Shown here: positions 1-5,579 of the stretch, one piece after another
Layout of the letters: each line of letters starts with the position of its first letter
Position numbering within the stretch: the stretch's first letter is position 1
NCBI GenBank assembly: GCA_025360265.1
Contig: JANYCP010000068.1
Coordinates: 1 to 9,669 of the forward strand
Length of the DNA stretch: 9,669 bases
Direction: 5' to 3'
From: Gemmatimonadota bacterium
GTDB lineage: Bacteria; Gemmatimonadota; Gemmatimonadetes; Gemmatimonadales; GWC2-71-9
Position numbers and translations under genes: made by a program
The notes under the pieces: model-generated
The model's database searches: none
Seen by the model: only the letters and a program-made list of their open reading frames with translations
What the model was told of the DNA's origin: nothing

Positions 1-1
1 G

Positions 2-1102
2 AACGATTTCATGTTCGCCTCGGGGCTGGTCTACCTGCAGACGGGATCACTCGGTCCCACGCCGCGCCCGGTGATGGAGCGCACCATCGCCGCGTGGCGA
101 GAACTTGAACTCGATCCGGTGTACTACGGCTACGGCCCGCAGGAAAAGGCGATGGATGACGTACGGGCGCAGGCCGCCGCATTCCTCGGATGCAAGACCG
201 AAGAACTGGTCCTCACCAGATGCACCACCGACGGCATGAATTCGATTGCACAGGGGCTCACGCTCAACTCGGGCGACCGTATCCTGACCACCGATCAGGA
301 ACATCCCGGCGGTCGCGTCGGCTGGGATTACGTCGCGCAACGGTTCGGTGCCATCATCGACATTGTGGTCATTCCGCCGGGCGAGAATGACGCGCAGGCG
401 ATCATCGACCGGTTTGCGAGGCAGATCACGCCGCGCACTCGGGTGATGTCGTTCTCGCATCTGCTCACGTCCACCGGATTGCGGATGCCGGTGGCCGAAC
501 TCTCGGCGCTGGCACGTGCCCGCAGTTGCATTTCGGTGGTGGATGGTGCGCAAGCTGTTGGAGGGATCGCGGTCAATGTAAAATCGCTCGGTTGTCACGC
601 CTACGTCACCAGCGGACACAAGTGGTTGCTTGCGCCCAAGGGCACCGGTCTCATGTACCTCAGCGAAGAACTCGCCGACGCGATCCAGCCGATCGCACAG
701 CAGGCTGGACGCGCGGCGTACTCGGATTCATCGGGAGTGACGAACATTCCGGGCGTGCTCGGACTTGGTGCGGCGATCGAGTATCACGAGGCCATCGGAA
801 GTGCCAGGATCGAGGCACACAATCTCGACCTGCGCGACAGAGTATACGCCGCATTGAAGGGACTGCCGCGACTCGATGTGGTGAGCGCCGCACCGGGTCC
901 GCTCACCTCACCGCTGGTGAGTTATCGATTGCCCGATGCCATCAAGGCGATAGATCTGCACAATCGTCTTCGCGAGCGGCACAAAGTGATTGTCAAGGTG
1001 GTGCCGGAGAAATGGTTCAACGGCCATCGCATCTCGACGCACCTGTTCAACAATGAGCATGATGTCGACGCGCTAGTGAAGGGATTGAAGTCGGAGTTGT
1101 AA
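2..1102 (+). CDS. Class V PLP-dependent aminotransferase (isopenicillin-N-epimerase / cysteine-desulfurase-like), 5' partial
   Basis: Fold-type I PLP enzyme of the aminotransferase class V family, cytosolic unless an unseen N-terminus exports it. Counting from the first visible ATG (position 11): an N-terminal substrate-site segment YLQTGSLGPTPRPV at residues 8-21, a cofactor-region histidine in EHPGGR (97-102), the aspartate of VVDGAQAVGG (176-185), which should contact the pyridine nitrogen, and SGHKWLLAPKGTG (201-213), in which Lys204 should form the Schiff base. The frame stays open upstream of the ATG to the window edge (codons for N, D, F), no ribosome binding site is visible, and only seven residues precede the YLQTGS motif, where relatives normally have more. 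I infer the true start lies outside the window. The reaction (epimerase, desulfurase, lyase or transaminase) cannot be told from this sequence. It converges on the next gene with a 12 bp gap. Confidence 0.9.
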   Translation, partial: NDFMFASGLVYLQTGSLGPTPRPVMERTIAAWRELELDPVYYGYGPQEKAMDDVRAQAAAFLGCKTEELVLTRCTTDGMNSIAQGLTLNSGDRILTTDQEHPGGRVGWDYVAQRFGAIIDIVVIPPGENDAQAIIDRFARQITPRTRVMSFSHLLTSTGLRMPVAELSALARARSCISVVDGAQAVGGIAVNVKSLGCHAYVTSGHKWLLAPKGTGLMYLSEELADAIQPIAQQAGRAAYSDSSGVTNIPGVLGLGAAIEYHEAIGSARIEAHNLDLRDRVYAALKGLPRLDVVSAAPGPLTSPLVSYRLPDAIKAIDLHNRLRERHKVIVKVVPEKWFNGHRISTHLFNNEHDVDALVKGLKSEL

Positions 1103-1125
1103 GGTCCGCGCGTGTCAGCGCGGCC
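1103..1125. terminator. Possible hairpin at the convergent gene junction
   Basis: CCGCGC (1106-1111) and GCGCGG (1118-1123) are perfectly complementary around a 6 nt loop, and an outer GG/CC pair (1103-1104 with 1124-1125) extends the stem past a bulged T. It lies between the stops of two convergent genes, overlapping the last codons of the minus-strand one, where a shared terminator would be expected. No T-tract follows on either strand, so it is at best a non-canonical terminator. Confidence 0.3.
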
Positions 1126-1921
1126 AGTGAGGCGAGGTCAGGTCGATTCGCCAGACCGACCCCATGTAGAGCGGCCCCTCGAACCGAACGAACATTGGCG
1201 CTCCCTGCGTCACGAGCCAGACGTGCGAATCTGGCGGGATCTTGCCAAGCAGCTTGCCGAAGAACCCCGCCACGCCACCAATCACCGGCTTGAGATCGAA
1301 CTCAACGTCGGTTTCGGGACGATCACCGTTGAGCAGGCGCCCCTCCGACACTGGCGCCAATTGCAACTGGATCATCCGTGGCGCCGGGGTGAATGCCACC
1401 AGGTGCACTGTTTGGGTGTCGTGGCGTGCGAGATTTTTGAGGAGGATGATCGGCAGTCCGTTCGACACGTCGGGAGGCATGTCGAGCGTGCCGGTATAGT
1501 CTTTCACCTTGCCGTCATGCGAGCGCGATCGGACGACATACTGTCCGTTGGCAGTGATCGACGCGTCGAGGTCGGCGGCAAACGCCGGACCGCGTTGCAC
1601 CAGGTGATACGATTGCAGCGCGAACACCGCGCGCTGTGTGAAGGCAACCGTCTCTTCAAAAAACGAGGAGTCGCGGAAGCGAAAGGTCATTCGGCTTTCG
1701 ATACCCCCCTCGTGCGGCAACTGCAGCAGGTCACCGTTCGCGGCGAGGGAGCCGTCGGCGGAGTGCAACTCGAGGAAGCCGTGCACCGTTCCTTCGGGAA
1801 ACCGCACTGGGATAGCGGCGGGTGCGACGCGACGGATTGCCTGGCCCGCAAGCGGAGTCGCGACGAGCGAAGCAGCCACGAGACAGACTGTGGGCCAACG
1901 AAGGGTCAGTGAGTGAATCAT
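1115..1921 (-). CDS. Secreted protein of unknown function, conserved-hypothetical type
   Basis: 268 residues. The N-terminus is a typical Sec signal: basic start, hydrophobic stretch TVCLVAASLVATPLAG (11-26), and likely cleavage after AGQA (residue 28). The mature part is rich in predicted beta strands and has no transmembrane segment. Recognisable blocks are EGTVHGFLELHSADGSLA (43-60), the segment around SRMTFRFRDSSFFEETV (76-92), QSYHLVQRGPAF (103-114), DMPPDVSNGLP (147-157) and, near the end, PDSHVWLV and FEGPLYMGSVWRIDL (247-261). From memory, not checked, these blocks recur in secreted hypothetical proteins of other bacteria; I know no function. The overlapping plus-strand reading frame lacks a signal peptide and any family pattern, so the minus strand is the coding one. 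No clear Shine-Dalgarno precedes the ATG. It is divergent from the gene at 2040. Confidence 0.85.
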   Translation of the reverse strand: MIHSLTLRWPTVCLVAASLVATPLAGQAIRRVAPAAIPVRFPEGTVHGFLELHSADGSLAANGDLLQLPHEGGIESRMTFRFRDSSFFEETVAFTQRAVFALQSYHLVQRGPAFAADLDASITANGQYVVRSRSHDGKVKDYTGTLDMPPDVSNGLPIILLKNLARHDTQTVHLVAFTPAPRMIQLQLAPVSEGRLLNGDRPETDVEFDLKPVIGGVAGFFGKLLGKIPPDSHVWLVTQGAPMFVRFEGPLYMGSVWRIDLTSPHWPR

Positions 1922-2039
1922 CTATCTGTGTGGACGCTGACCGGGTGGCCGCGAACACAGTGGACCAGCGTGGGACGCAGGCTGTTTTGGGGTTACACTT
2001 CGGCTACCTCCCAATTGTCCCGCTCCGAGCGAGGAAGTC
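1922..2039. promoter_or_regulatory. Divergent intergenic region, promoters presumed
   Basis: These 118 bp separate two divergent genes and must carry the promoter of at least the rightward pair. The best -10-like hexamer on the plus strand is TACACT (1994-1999), in the only AT-richer patch, but no good -35 lies 16-18 bp upstream. A strong Shine-Dalgarno, GAGGAAG at 2031-2037, fixes the downstream start at 2040. I see no clear operator or repeat. Confidence 0.25.
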
Positions 2040-2843
2040 ATGTGTCGCGCCGTATTGCTGTCGCTGCTGATCGTGCTTCCGAACGTCACCGCTCAGGGTC
2101 AGACATCGCAAGACAGTACCGCAGTGTACGCACTGATTGCACGGTACGAAGCGGCATTGCAGACTCGGGATATCACGTTGATTCGCAACGACTACGCTGC
2201 CAAGGCGGTGTGGCTCGATGGCTTCGGCACGACGCAAGAGGGTGCCGACTCGGTACTCGCGATGGTTGTGCGTGGCTTTGTCGACTCCGCGTTTGCCGCC
2301 TCGGTTGGTACGCGCGTCAAGCACCAGATCACGACCTTCATCCGACCCGATGTGGCGATTTATGATCGGCACGAGCAACTGCGCTTCACCGCTCGCGGCG
2401 TCGCCGGCGTTCGCGATGTCGCGACCAACCTGGTGCTCTCTCGCGAGGGTGGCCGATGGCTGATCCAGCGGCAGACCGATTTCGGTGGCTCACCACTCGC
2501 AGCATTGCGGCGATCATTCGTCGAGACCGCAACCGCCGTTGTGGCTGGGCTCTTCAGCGGCACTCAGGTGGACGAGCCGGTGAAGCAGTTCGGCTGCAGC
2601 CCGCCACGCTATCCGCCTGAATTACGGGCGGCGAAAGTGAACGGGTCGATCACATTGCGTTACATCATGGGAGTCGATGGCCGCATCGAAGCCGGGAGTA
2701 TTCAGGTGACCAGCAGCACCAACAAGGCGTTTGAACAACCGGCCATTGATGCCGTGCTCACCTGTTCTGCCTCGCCCGCGAAGATCAAGGGCAGTCCGGT
2801 CCGCCAGATCATTGAGCAGGTCGTGCGGTTTACGATCTCGTGA
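2040..2843 (+). CDS. Exported SnoaL/SgcJ-like domain fused to a TonB C-terminal domain
   Basis: 267 residues. A signal peptide (roughly 1-19; hydrophobic core AVLLSLLIVLP, likely cleavage around TAQG) directs export. Residues about 25-148 have the SnoaL-like/SgcJ NTF2-fold pattern: an initial helix VYALIARYEAALQTRD, then DYAAKAVWLDGFGTTQEG, then strands including VAIYDRHEQLRFT and a closing RWLIQRQTDFGG. Residues about 183-267 form a TonB C-terminal-like module: PPRYPPELRAAKVNGSITLRY, GVDGRIEAGSIQV, and FEQPAIDAV, with Cys186 and Cys242 possibly forming a disulfide. It lacks the membrane anchor and Pro-rich spacer of a true TonB, so it probably acts as a periplasmic or surface module rather than an energy transducer. 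The ligand or partner is unknown. GAGGAAG at 2031-2037 supports the start. The next gene follows 9 bp after the stop and is probably co-transcribed. Confidence 0.88.
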   Translation: MCRAVLLSLLIVLPNVTAQGQTSQDSTAVYALIARYEAALQTRDITLIRNDYAAKAVWLDGFGTTQEGADSVLAMVVRGFVDSAFAASVGTRVKHQITTFIRPDVAIYDRHEQLRFTARGVAGVRDVATNLVLSREGGRWLIQRQTDFGGSPLAALRRSFVETATAVVAGLFSGTQVDEPVKQFGCSPPRYPPELRAAKVNGSITLRYIMGVDGRIEAGSIQVTSSTNKAFEQPAIDAVLTCSASPAKIKGSPVRQIIEQVVRFTIS

Positions 2844-2852
2844 GGAATATCG

Positions 2853-3173
2853 ATGCGTAGCAAGGCACTTATTGTCCTTGGTGGGCTCGCCTGTGCAAGC
2901 AACGCATCCAGGGAGACGTCGGTCCAGTTCCTGGTGCAATCGCCGTTCTGCGGGGCGCATGACTACGGCATGGTGTTCTCGATCGATTCGGTGCAGGTCG
3001 GTGTCGATACGCTCAAGGACAAGGAGCGTTCGCAGCAGTTTGTCGTCACACCCGGTGCACACCGCCTCAACGCCCGTCTCACCACGGTGTTCACCGGACT
3101 GAGGATGGACACGCTCGTAACGGTGCCGGCCGACACCGTGTTCACGCAAGTGTTCGATATCTACTGTTCCTGA
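2853..3173 (+). CDS. Small secreted protein, probable lipoprotein, unknown function
   Basis: 106 residues. It has a very short signal peptide, MRSKALIVLGGLAC, with Cys14 as the possible lipidation site. GLAC departs from the usual Leu at -3, so lipidation is uncertain, but plain secretion would need a cleavage site I do not see. The mature part looks all-beta: SVQFLVQSPFCG, MVFSIDSVQVGVDTL, QQFVVTPGAHRLNARLTT, DTLVTVPADTVFTQVFDIYC. The PGAHRL motif followed by strands recalls small Ig-like or carboxypeptidase-regulatory-like beta sandwiches (PEGA-type), a weak resemblance only. Cys33 and Cys105 could pair. The ribosome binding site GAGGA (2842-2846) overlaps the upstream TGA, so translation is probably coupled to the SnoaL-TonB fusion and the two proteins may act together at the envelope. 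It converges on the DUF2252 gene with a 19 bp gap. Confidence 0.75.
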   Translation: MRSKALIVLGGLACASNASRETSVQFLVQSPFCGAHDYGMVFSIDSVQVGVDTLKDKERSQQFVVTPGAHRLNARLTTVFTGLRMDTLVTVPADTVFTQVFDIYCS

Positions 3174-3192
3174 TGCGATCGAGGCGTTGTCG

Positions 3193-4422
3193 TCAGGTCG
3201 CGCGAAACGCCCCGGCGTCGTACAATTTGGAAAACGCCCGATAGTCCTTCGCGTTCTGCGCCGCCGCTGCACGCGCGCGCTGCATCAATGCCCGCTGCCA
3301 ATCAGTCCGCTGGCCAAACACCAGCCATTCGTCCACCGATGCTGCTCCGCGCCAGCTCGCGCTGCGTACATGCGCCCAAGCGGCAAGCCTGCCACATACG
3401 TCGACGGCCGCTCGAAGACGTTTCGGCTTGGCGGTCAGTGAACTGAGATCCAACCGGTCGGCGACGGGCTGGAGTTCACGGAGTACGAACGACCTTGTTC
3501 GGTCGCTGACGGCCCGCAGGAGCGCGGGAGAGATCGCCTGCGCCCGGTGCTGCACCGCGCATACGCGTTCGCCGTCACTCGACCAGACCGGCTGAACACT
3601 TGGCGAGCTCGGTGCTACAGACGAATGCCTTTGTTGCTTGATGTCGATGAGTGCATTGCGATCGGGGTGGCCGTGCCCCTTGACCAGCACGACGAATCGC
3701 TCGACGCCGAGCGCCCCATTTCCTGCAACACGCTGGGCGACATCGATCACGTCGAAGAAGTCTGGCTCGGTCGACGTCTTTGCGATCGCGTGAATCATTC
3801 GCTCGGCGCGCATGCGGGCAGTGGTGGAAACCGGGAGGATTCGACTGTCGTCCGGCGTGAAAAATCGCCGCCGTCCCTTGCGTCGAGTATACCGGTTGAG
3901 CAATTGCGCCCGCGTGCGGGTCCCAGCCTGCACCAGTAGATCACGCACGACACCTCGCGCCGTCTCGCGCTCGATCCAGCGTGATTTGGCGGTGCGGATC
4001 TCGGTGACGTACGCGGCGAGTGCACGTTGGACGAGGGCAGTCGAGCTACCGGTGTCGAGACCGATGTCTCGCGCACCCACCAGAATACTCGTCAACAGCC
4101 TCGCGATGTCCCATGTAGCTGGGGCAAGGGCAGTTTCGTCAAAATCGTTGAGGTCGAAGTAGGTGAGGCCGTTGTCGCCCTTGTACGAACCGAAATTCTC
4201 GACGTGCAGGTCTCCTGAGATCCAGGCCGCGGGGGCGGAGTCGAGGATGGGTGACGCGGACCAGGCGCGGTAGAAGAGCGCGCAGCTACCCCGCAGAAAC
4301 GGATGCCGCGCAGTCCGCATGAGGGCGTATTTGCGAGCCAGGATCCGCGGATCGCGACCCCGGTGGGATTCGGTCAGCACTTCGGCGAGATCGGATTCCA
4401 TATATATGGCGAATCTTACCAT
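3193..4422 (-). CDS. DUF2252 family protein
   Basis: 409 residues, full length for this family of uncharacterised, presumably cytosolic proteins with aminoglycoside-phosphotransferase/kinase-like motifs. Landmarks in order: HPFLRGSCALFYR (40-52), GDLHVENFG (70-78), which resembles a kinase catalytic loop, FDLNDFDET (89-97), which resembles the metal-binding segment, RVAGNGALGVERFVVLVKG (231-249), IDIKQ with Lys262 (259-263), GERVCAVQHRAQAISPALL (284-302), FVLRELQPVADRLDL (312-326) and FGQRTDWQRAL near the end. The order of these motifs matches a DUF2252 subfamily I know from Proteobacteria. No substrate is established, and I do not assign one. The ATG at 4422 is preferred: GAAGGG at 4432-4437 lies 9 nt upstream, while the alternative ATG at 4401 has no Shine-Dalgarno. 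It is divergent from the MgtC-like gene, with only 20 bp between starts. Confidence 0.9.
   Translation of the reverse strand: MVRFAIYMESDLAEVLTESHRGRDPRILARKYALMRTARHPFLRGSCALFYRAWSASPILDSAPAAWISGDLHVENFGSYKGDNGLTYFDLNDFDETALAPATWDIARLLTSILVGARDIGLDTGSSTALVQRALAAYVTEIRTAKSRWIERETARGVVRDLLVQAGTRTRAQLLNRYTRRKGRRRFFTPDDSRILPVSTTARMRAERMIHAIAKTSTEPDFFDVIDVAQRVAGNGALGVERFVVLVKGHGHPDRNALIDIKQQRHSSVAPSSPSVQPVWSSDGERVCAVQHRAQAISPALLRAVSDRTRSFVLRELQPVADRLDLSSLTAKPKRLRAAVDVCGRLAAWAHVRSASWRGAASVDEWLVFGQRTDWQRALMQRARAAAAQNAKDYRAFSKLYDAGAFRAT
4398..4409. promoter_or_regulatory. AT-rich 12-bp palindrome, candidate promoter element or operator
   Basis: CCATATATATGG is a perfect palindrome in an otherwise GC-rich window. 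It lies inside codons 5-9 of the DUF2252 gene and 34 bp upstream of the MgtC-like start. On the plus strand TATATA (4401-4406) is an acceptable -10 hexamer giving a leader of about 30 nt for the MgtC-like gene. No good -35 is visible, so a factor-bound site is also possible. Function is inferred from position and base composition only. Confidence 0.35.
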
Positions 4423-4442
4423 CGTAACGTACCCTTCACGGC

Positions 4443-4898
4443 ATGCGAGCCATCGGCGTCATGGGTCCCATTGCCTTCGACATGGCCTACTTCCTATCTC
4501 TGGCTCTGCGGGTCGGGGTCGCGTACCTCCTGACTTTCCCTATCGGATATGAAAGGGAGCGCGATTCGCAGAGCGCCGGCCTTCGCACCTTTCCGCTCGT
4601 CGCCATCTCTGCTTGCGCCTTCGTCCTGCTGGGCGTGGCTCTCTTCGGGGCAGGCTCGGATTCCTCGTCGCGATTGCTGCAGGGGTTGATCACTGCGGTC
4701 GGCTTCATTGGCGGCGGAGCAATCGTCAAGGACCAGGAGCGGGTGCGCGGCACCGCGACTGCAGCAGCGATCTGGGCGGCCAGCGCGATTGGCGCAGCAT
4801 CGGGCTACGGCCAACTGGAACTGGCGCTGCTCATCGCACTCGTGACCTTTGTGACGCTGCGCGTACTTCGGCGCTTCGAACCCCACGTCGGGGATTGA
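4443..4898 (+). CDS. MgtC/SapB family inner-membrane protein (short form)
   Basis: 151 residues with the MgtC/SapB membrane domain: a first membrane segment about 16-34, then IGYERE (34-39), AGLRTFPLV (45-53), a second segment about 51-70, the glycine-rich third segment GLITAVGFIGGGAIVK (81-96), then VRGTATAAAIWAASAIGAASGYG (split at 101-112 and 113-123) and a last segment about 125-142. These are the family's hallmark blocks. The protein ends soon after the membrane domain, so it lacks the soluble C-terminal domain of Salmonella MgtC. Family members are linked to growth in low magnesium and, in pathogens, to survival in macrophages through the F1Fo ATP synthase; no such role can be claimed here. 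No Shine-Dalgarno is seen before the ATG at 4443; ATGs at 4461 and 4482 are alternatives and would still keep the first membrane segment. Confidence 0.9.
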   Translation: MRAIGVMGPIAFDMAYFLSLALRVGVAYLLTFPIGYERERDSQSAGLRTFPLVAISACAFVLLGVALFGAGSDSSSRLLQGLITAVGFIGGGAIVKDQERVRGTATAAAIWAASAIGAASGYGQLELALLIALVTFVTLRVLRRFEPHVGD

Positions 4899-4928
4899 GC
4901 AGGTGAGTCCTTCTGTCACAACCTTTTT

Positions 4929-4940
4929 GGAGCCCCAATG
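4929..4940 (+). promoter_or_regulatory. Shine-Dalgarno plus ATG of the disrupted small gene
   Basis: GGAG (4929-4932) is followed after 5 nt by ATG (4938), opening a frame that begins MNKRALCISFWIL, which looks like the start of a signal peptide. That frame stops at 5049. This is the only convincing translation start in the 4899-5294 gap, and it does not lead into the most coding-like downstream frame. Confidence 0.35.
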
Positions 4941-5196
4941 AACAAACGTGCGCTCTGCATCTCATTCTGGATTCTGGACCAAGGAAGCTGTCACCGCGAT
5001 GCCAGCGACCATGAAAGAGGTTGCCGCCACGTTCGAGAAACAGAGCGCTGATATCATCCGTCGTTGGAACGCGCTGATCGACGAAGAACACCAGCAATCC
5101 GAGCATTCAGGTGAGCGTGACCGTCACGGTGACGTGGCCGGGACCGGCGCACCGGGATCCGTCTTCGCGGTGGCGAACCTGACCGTGACGCCGTAG
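4938..5196 (+). pseudogene. Probable remnant or frameshifted small gene, unrecognised
   Basis: This is the only coding-like content in the roughly 395 bp between the MgtC-like gene and 5295. The ATG at 4938 begins MNKRALCISFWIL but ends after 37 codons. From about 4978 to 5080 a second frame, open from a GTG at 4948 to the TAG at 5194-5196, is the GC3-richer one and reads EVAATFEKQSADIIRRWN, helical and cytosol-like. From about 5077 to 5137 a third frame has the higher GC3 and reads NTSNPSIQVSVTVTVT, like a beta strand. After that the second frame again looks better, ending APGSVFAVANLTVTP. Such switching suggests a decayed gene, sequencing errors or joined fragments. The alternative is one intact 82-residue protein from 4948. 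Each stretch is short, so codon evidence is weak, and I recognise no family. Confidence 0.4.
5116..5133. repeat. Overlapping short palindromes
   Basis: CGTGACCGTCACG (5116-5128) is an inverted repeat around a single central base, and GTCACGGTGAC (5123-5133) is another that shares its right half. Three alternating copies of a GTGAC/GTCAC half-site therefore sit in 18 bp. They lie in the disrupted gene, where one frame reads Val-Thr repeats, so a codon-level origin is as likely as a binding site. Confidence 0.3.
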
Positions 5197-5236
5197 CGAT
5201 GCGATCGAAGGTCCAGTCGGCGTGGAGCGCCGCCAG

Positions 5237-5288
5237 TTGCGCGACCGACGTCCCGCGCGTTAGCCTATTCGGACACCCCTAGAAGGAG
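5237..5288 (+). promoter_or_regulatory. Possible promoter and strong ribosome binding site of the 5295 unit
   Basis: AGAAGGAG (5281-5288) is the strongest Shine-Dalgarno in the window and sets the start at 5295 (6 nt spacing; a second ATG follows directly at 5298). Upstream, TTGCGC (5237-5242) and TAGCCT (5261-5266), 18 bp apart, are weak -35/-10 candidates, each matching three of six consensus positions. The ribosome binding site is clear; the promoter is tentative. Confidence 0.35.
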
Positions 5289-5294
5289 TCTCAT

Positions 5295-5579
5295 ATGATG
5301 GTCGTCCGCAACATCTTCGTCGCCAAGCCGGGGCAGGCCAGCAAGCTCGCTGCGCAATTCAAGACCACGGCCGAAGCGGCCAAGATGCCCCGCTATCGCG
5401 TCCTCACCGATGTGACTGGCGAATTCAATCGCGTCATCCTCGAATACGAGGTGGACAGCATCAGCGGGTTCGAGAAACAGATGGCGGAGTACGCCACCAG
5501 CGAGGTCTTCAAGAACGGGCTCAACGGGTACACCGACCTCTACCAGACTGGCACGCGCGAAATTCTGCAAATCGTGTGA
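5295..5579 (+). CDS. Small dimeric alpha/beta-barrel (ferredoxin-like fold) protein, NIPSNAP/ABM-like
   Basis: 94 residues, no signal peptide, so presumably cytosolic. The layout fits one ferredoxin-like alpha/beta module as in the dimeric alpha-beta barrel superfamily: strand VVRNIFVAKPG (3-13), helix ASKLAAQFKTTAEAA, strand YRVLTDVTG, strand RVILEYEVDS, helix GFEKQMAEYATSEVF, and a final strand ending GTREILQIV. The start with a strand and PGQASKL, and an ILEYEVDS strand before the long helix, resembles small stand-alone proteins annotated as NIPSNAP-like or antibiotic-biosynthesis-monooxygenase-like. Such proteins often lack catalytic residues, and no substrate can be inferred. It has the best ribosome binding site in the window, and its TGA overlaps the ATG of the next gene by one base (TGATG), so the two are translationally coupled. 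Confidence 0.8.
   Translation: MMVVRNIFVAKPGQASKLAAQFKTTAEAAKMPRYRVLTDVTGEFNRVILEYEVDSISGFEKQMAEYATSEVFKNGLNGYTDLYQTGTREILQIV

Noticed and set aside
1112..1912. Long plus-strand open frame of 266 codons opposite the secreted protein gene
   Set aside because: It is rich in Arg and His, has no family pattern, and mirrors the minus-strand gene that carries a clear signal peptide.
4881..4893. CCCC-acgtc-GGGG hairpin at the end of the MgtC-like gene as a terminator
   Set aside because: It has only a 4 bp stem, lies within coding sequence and has no following T-tract; the TTTTT at 4924-4928 is too far away.
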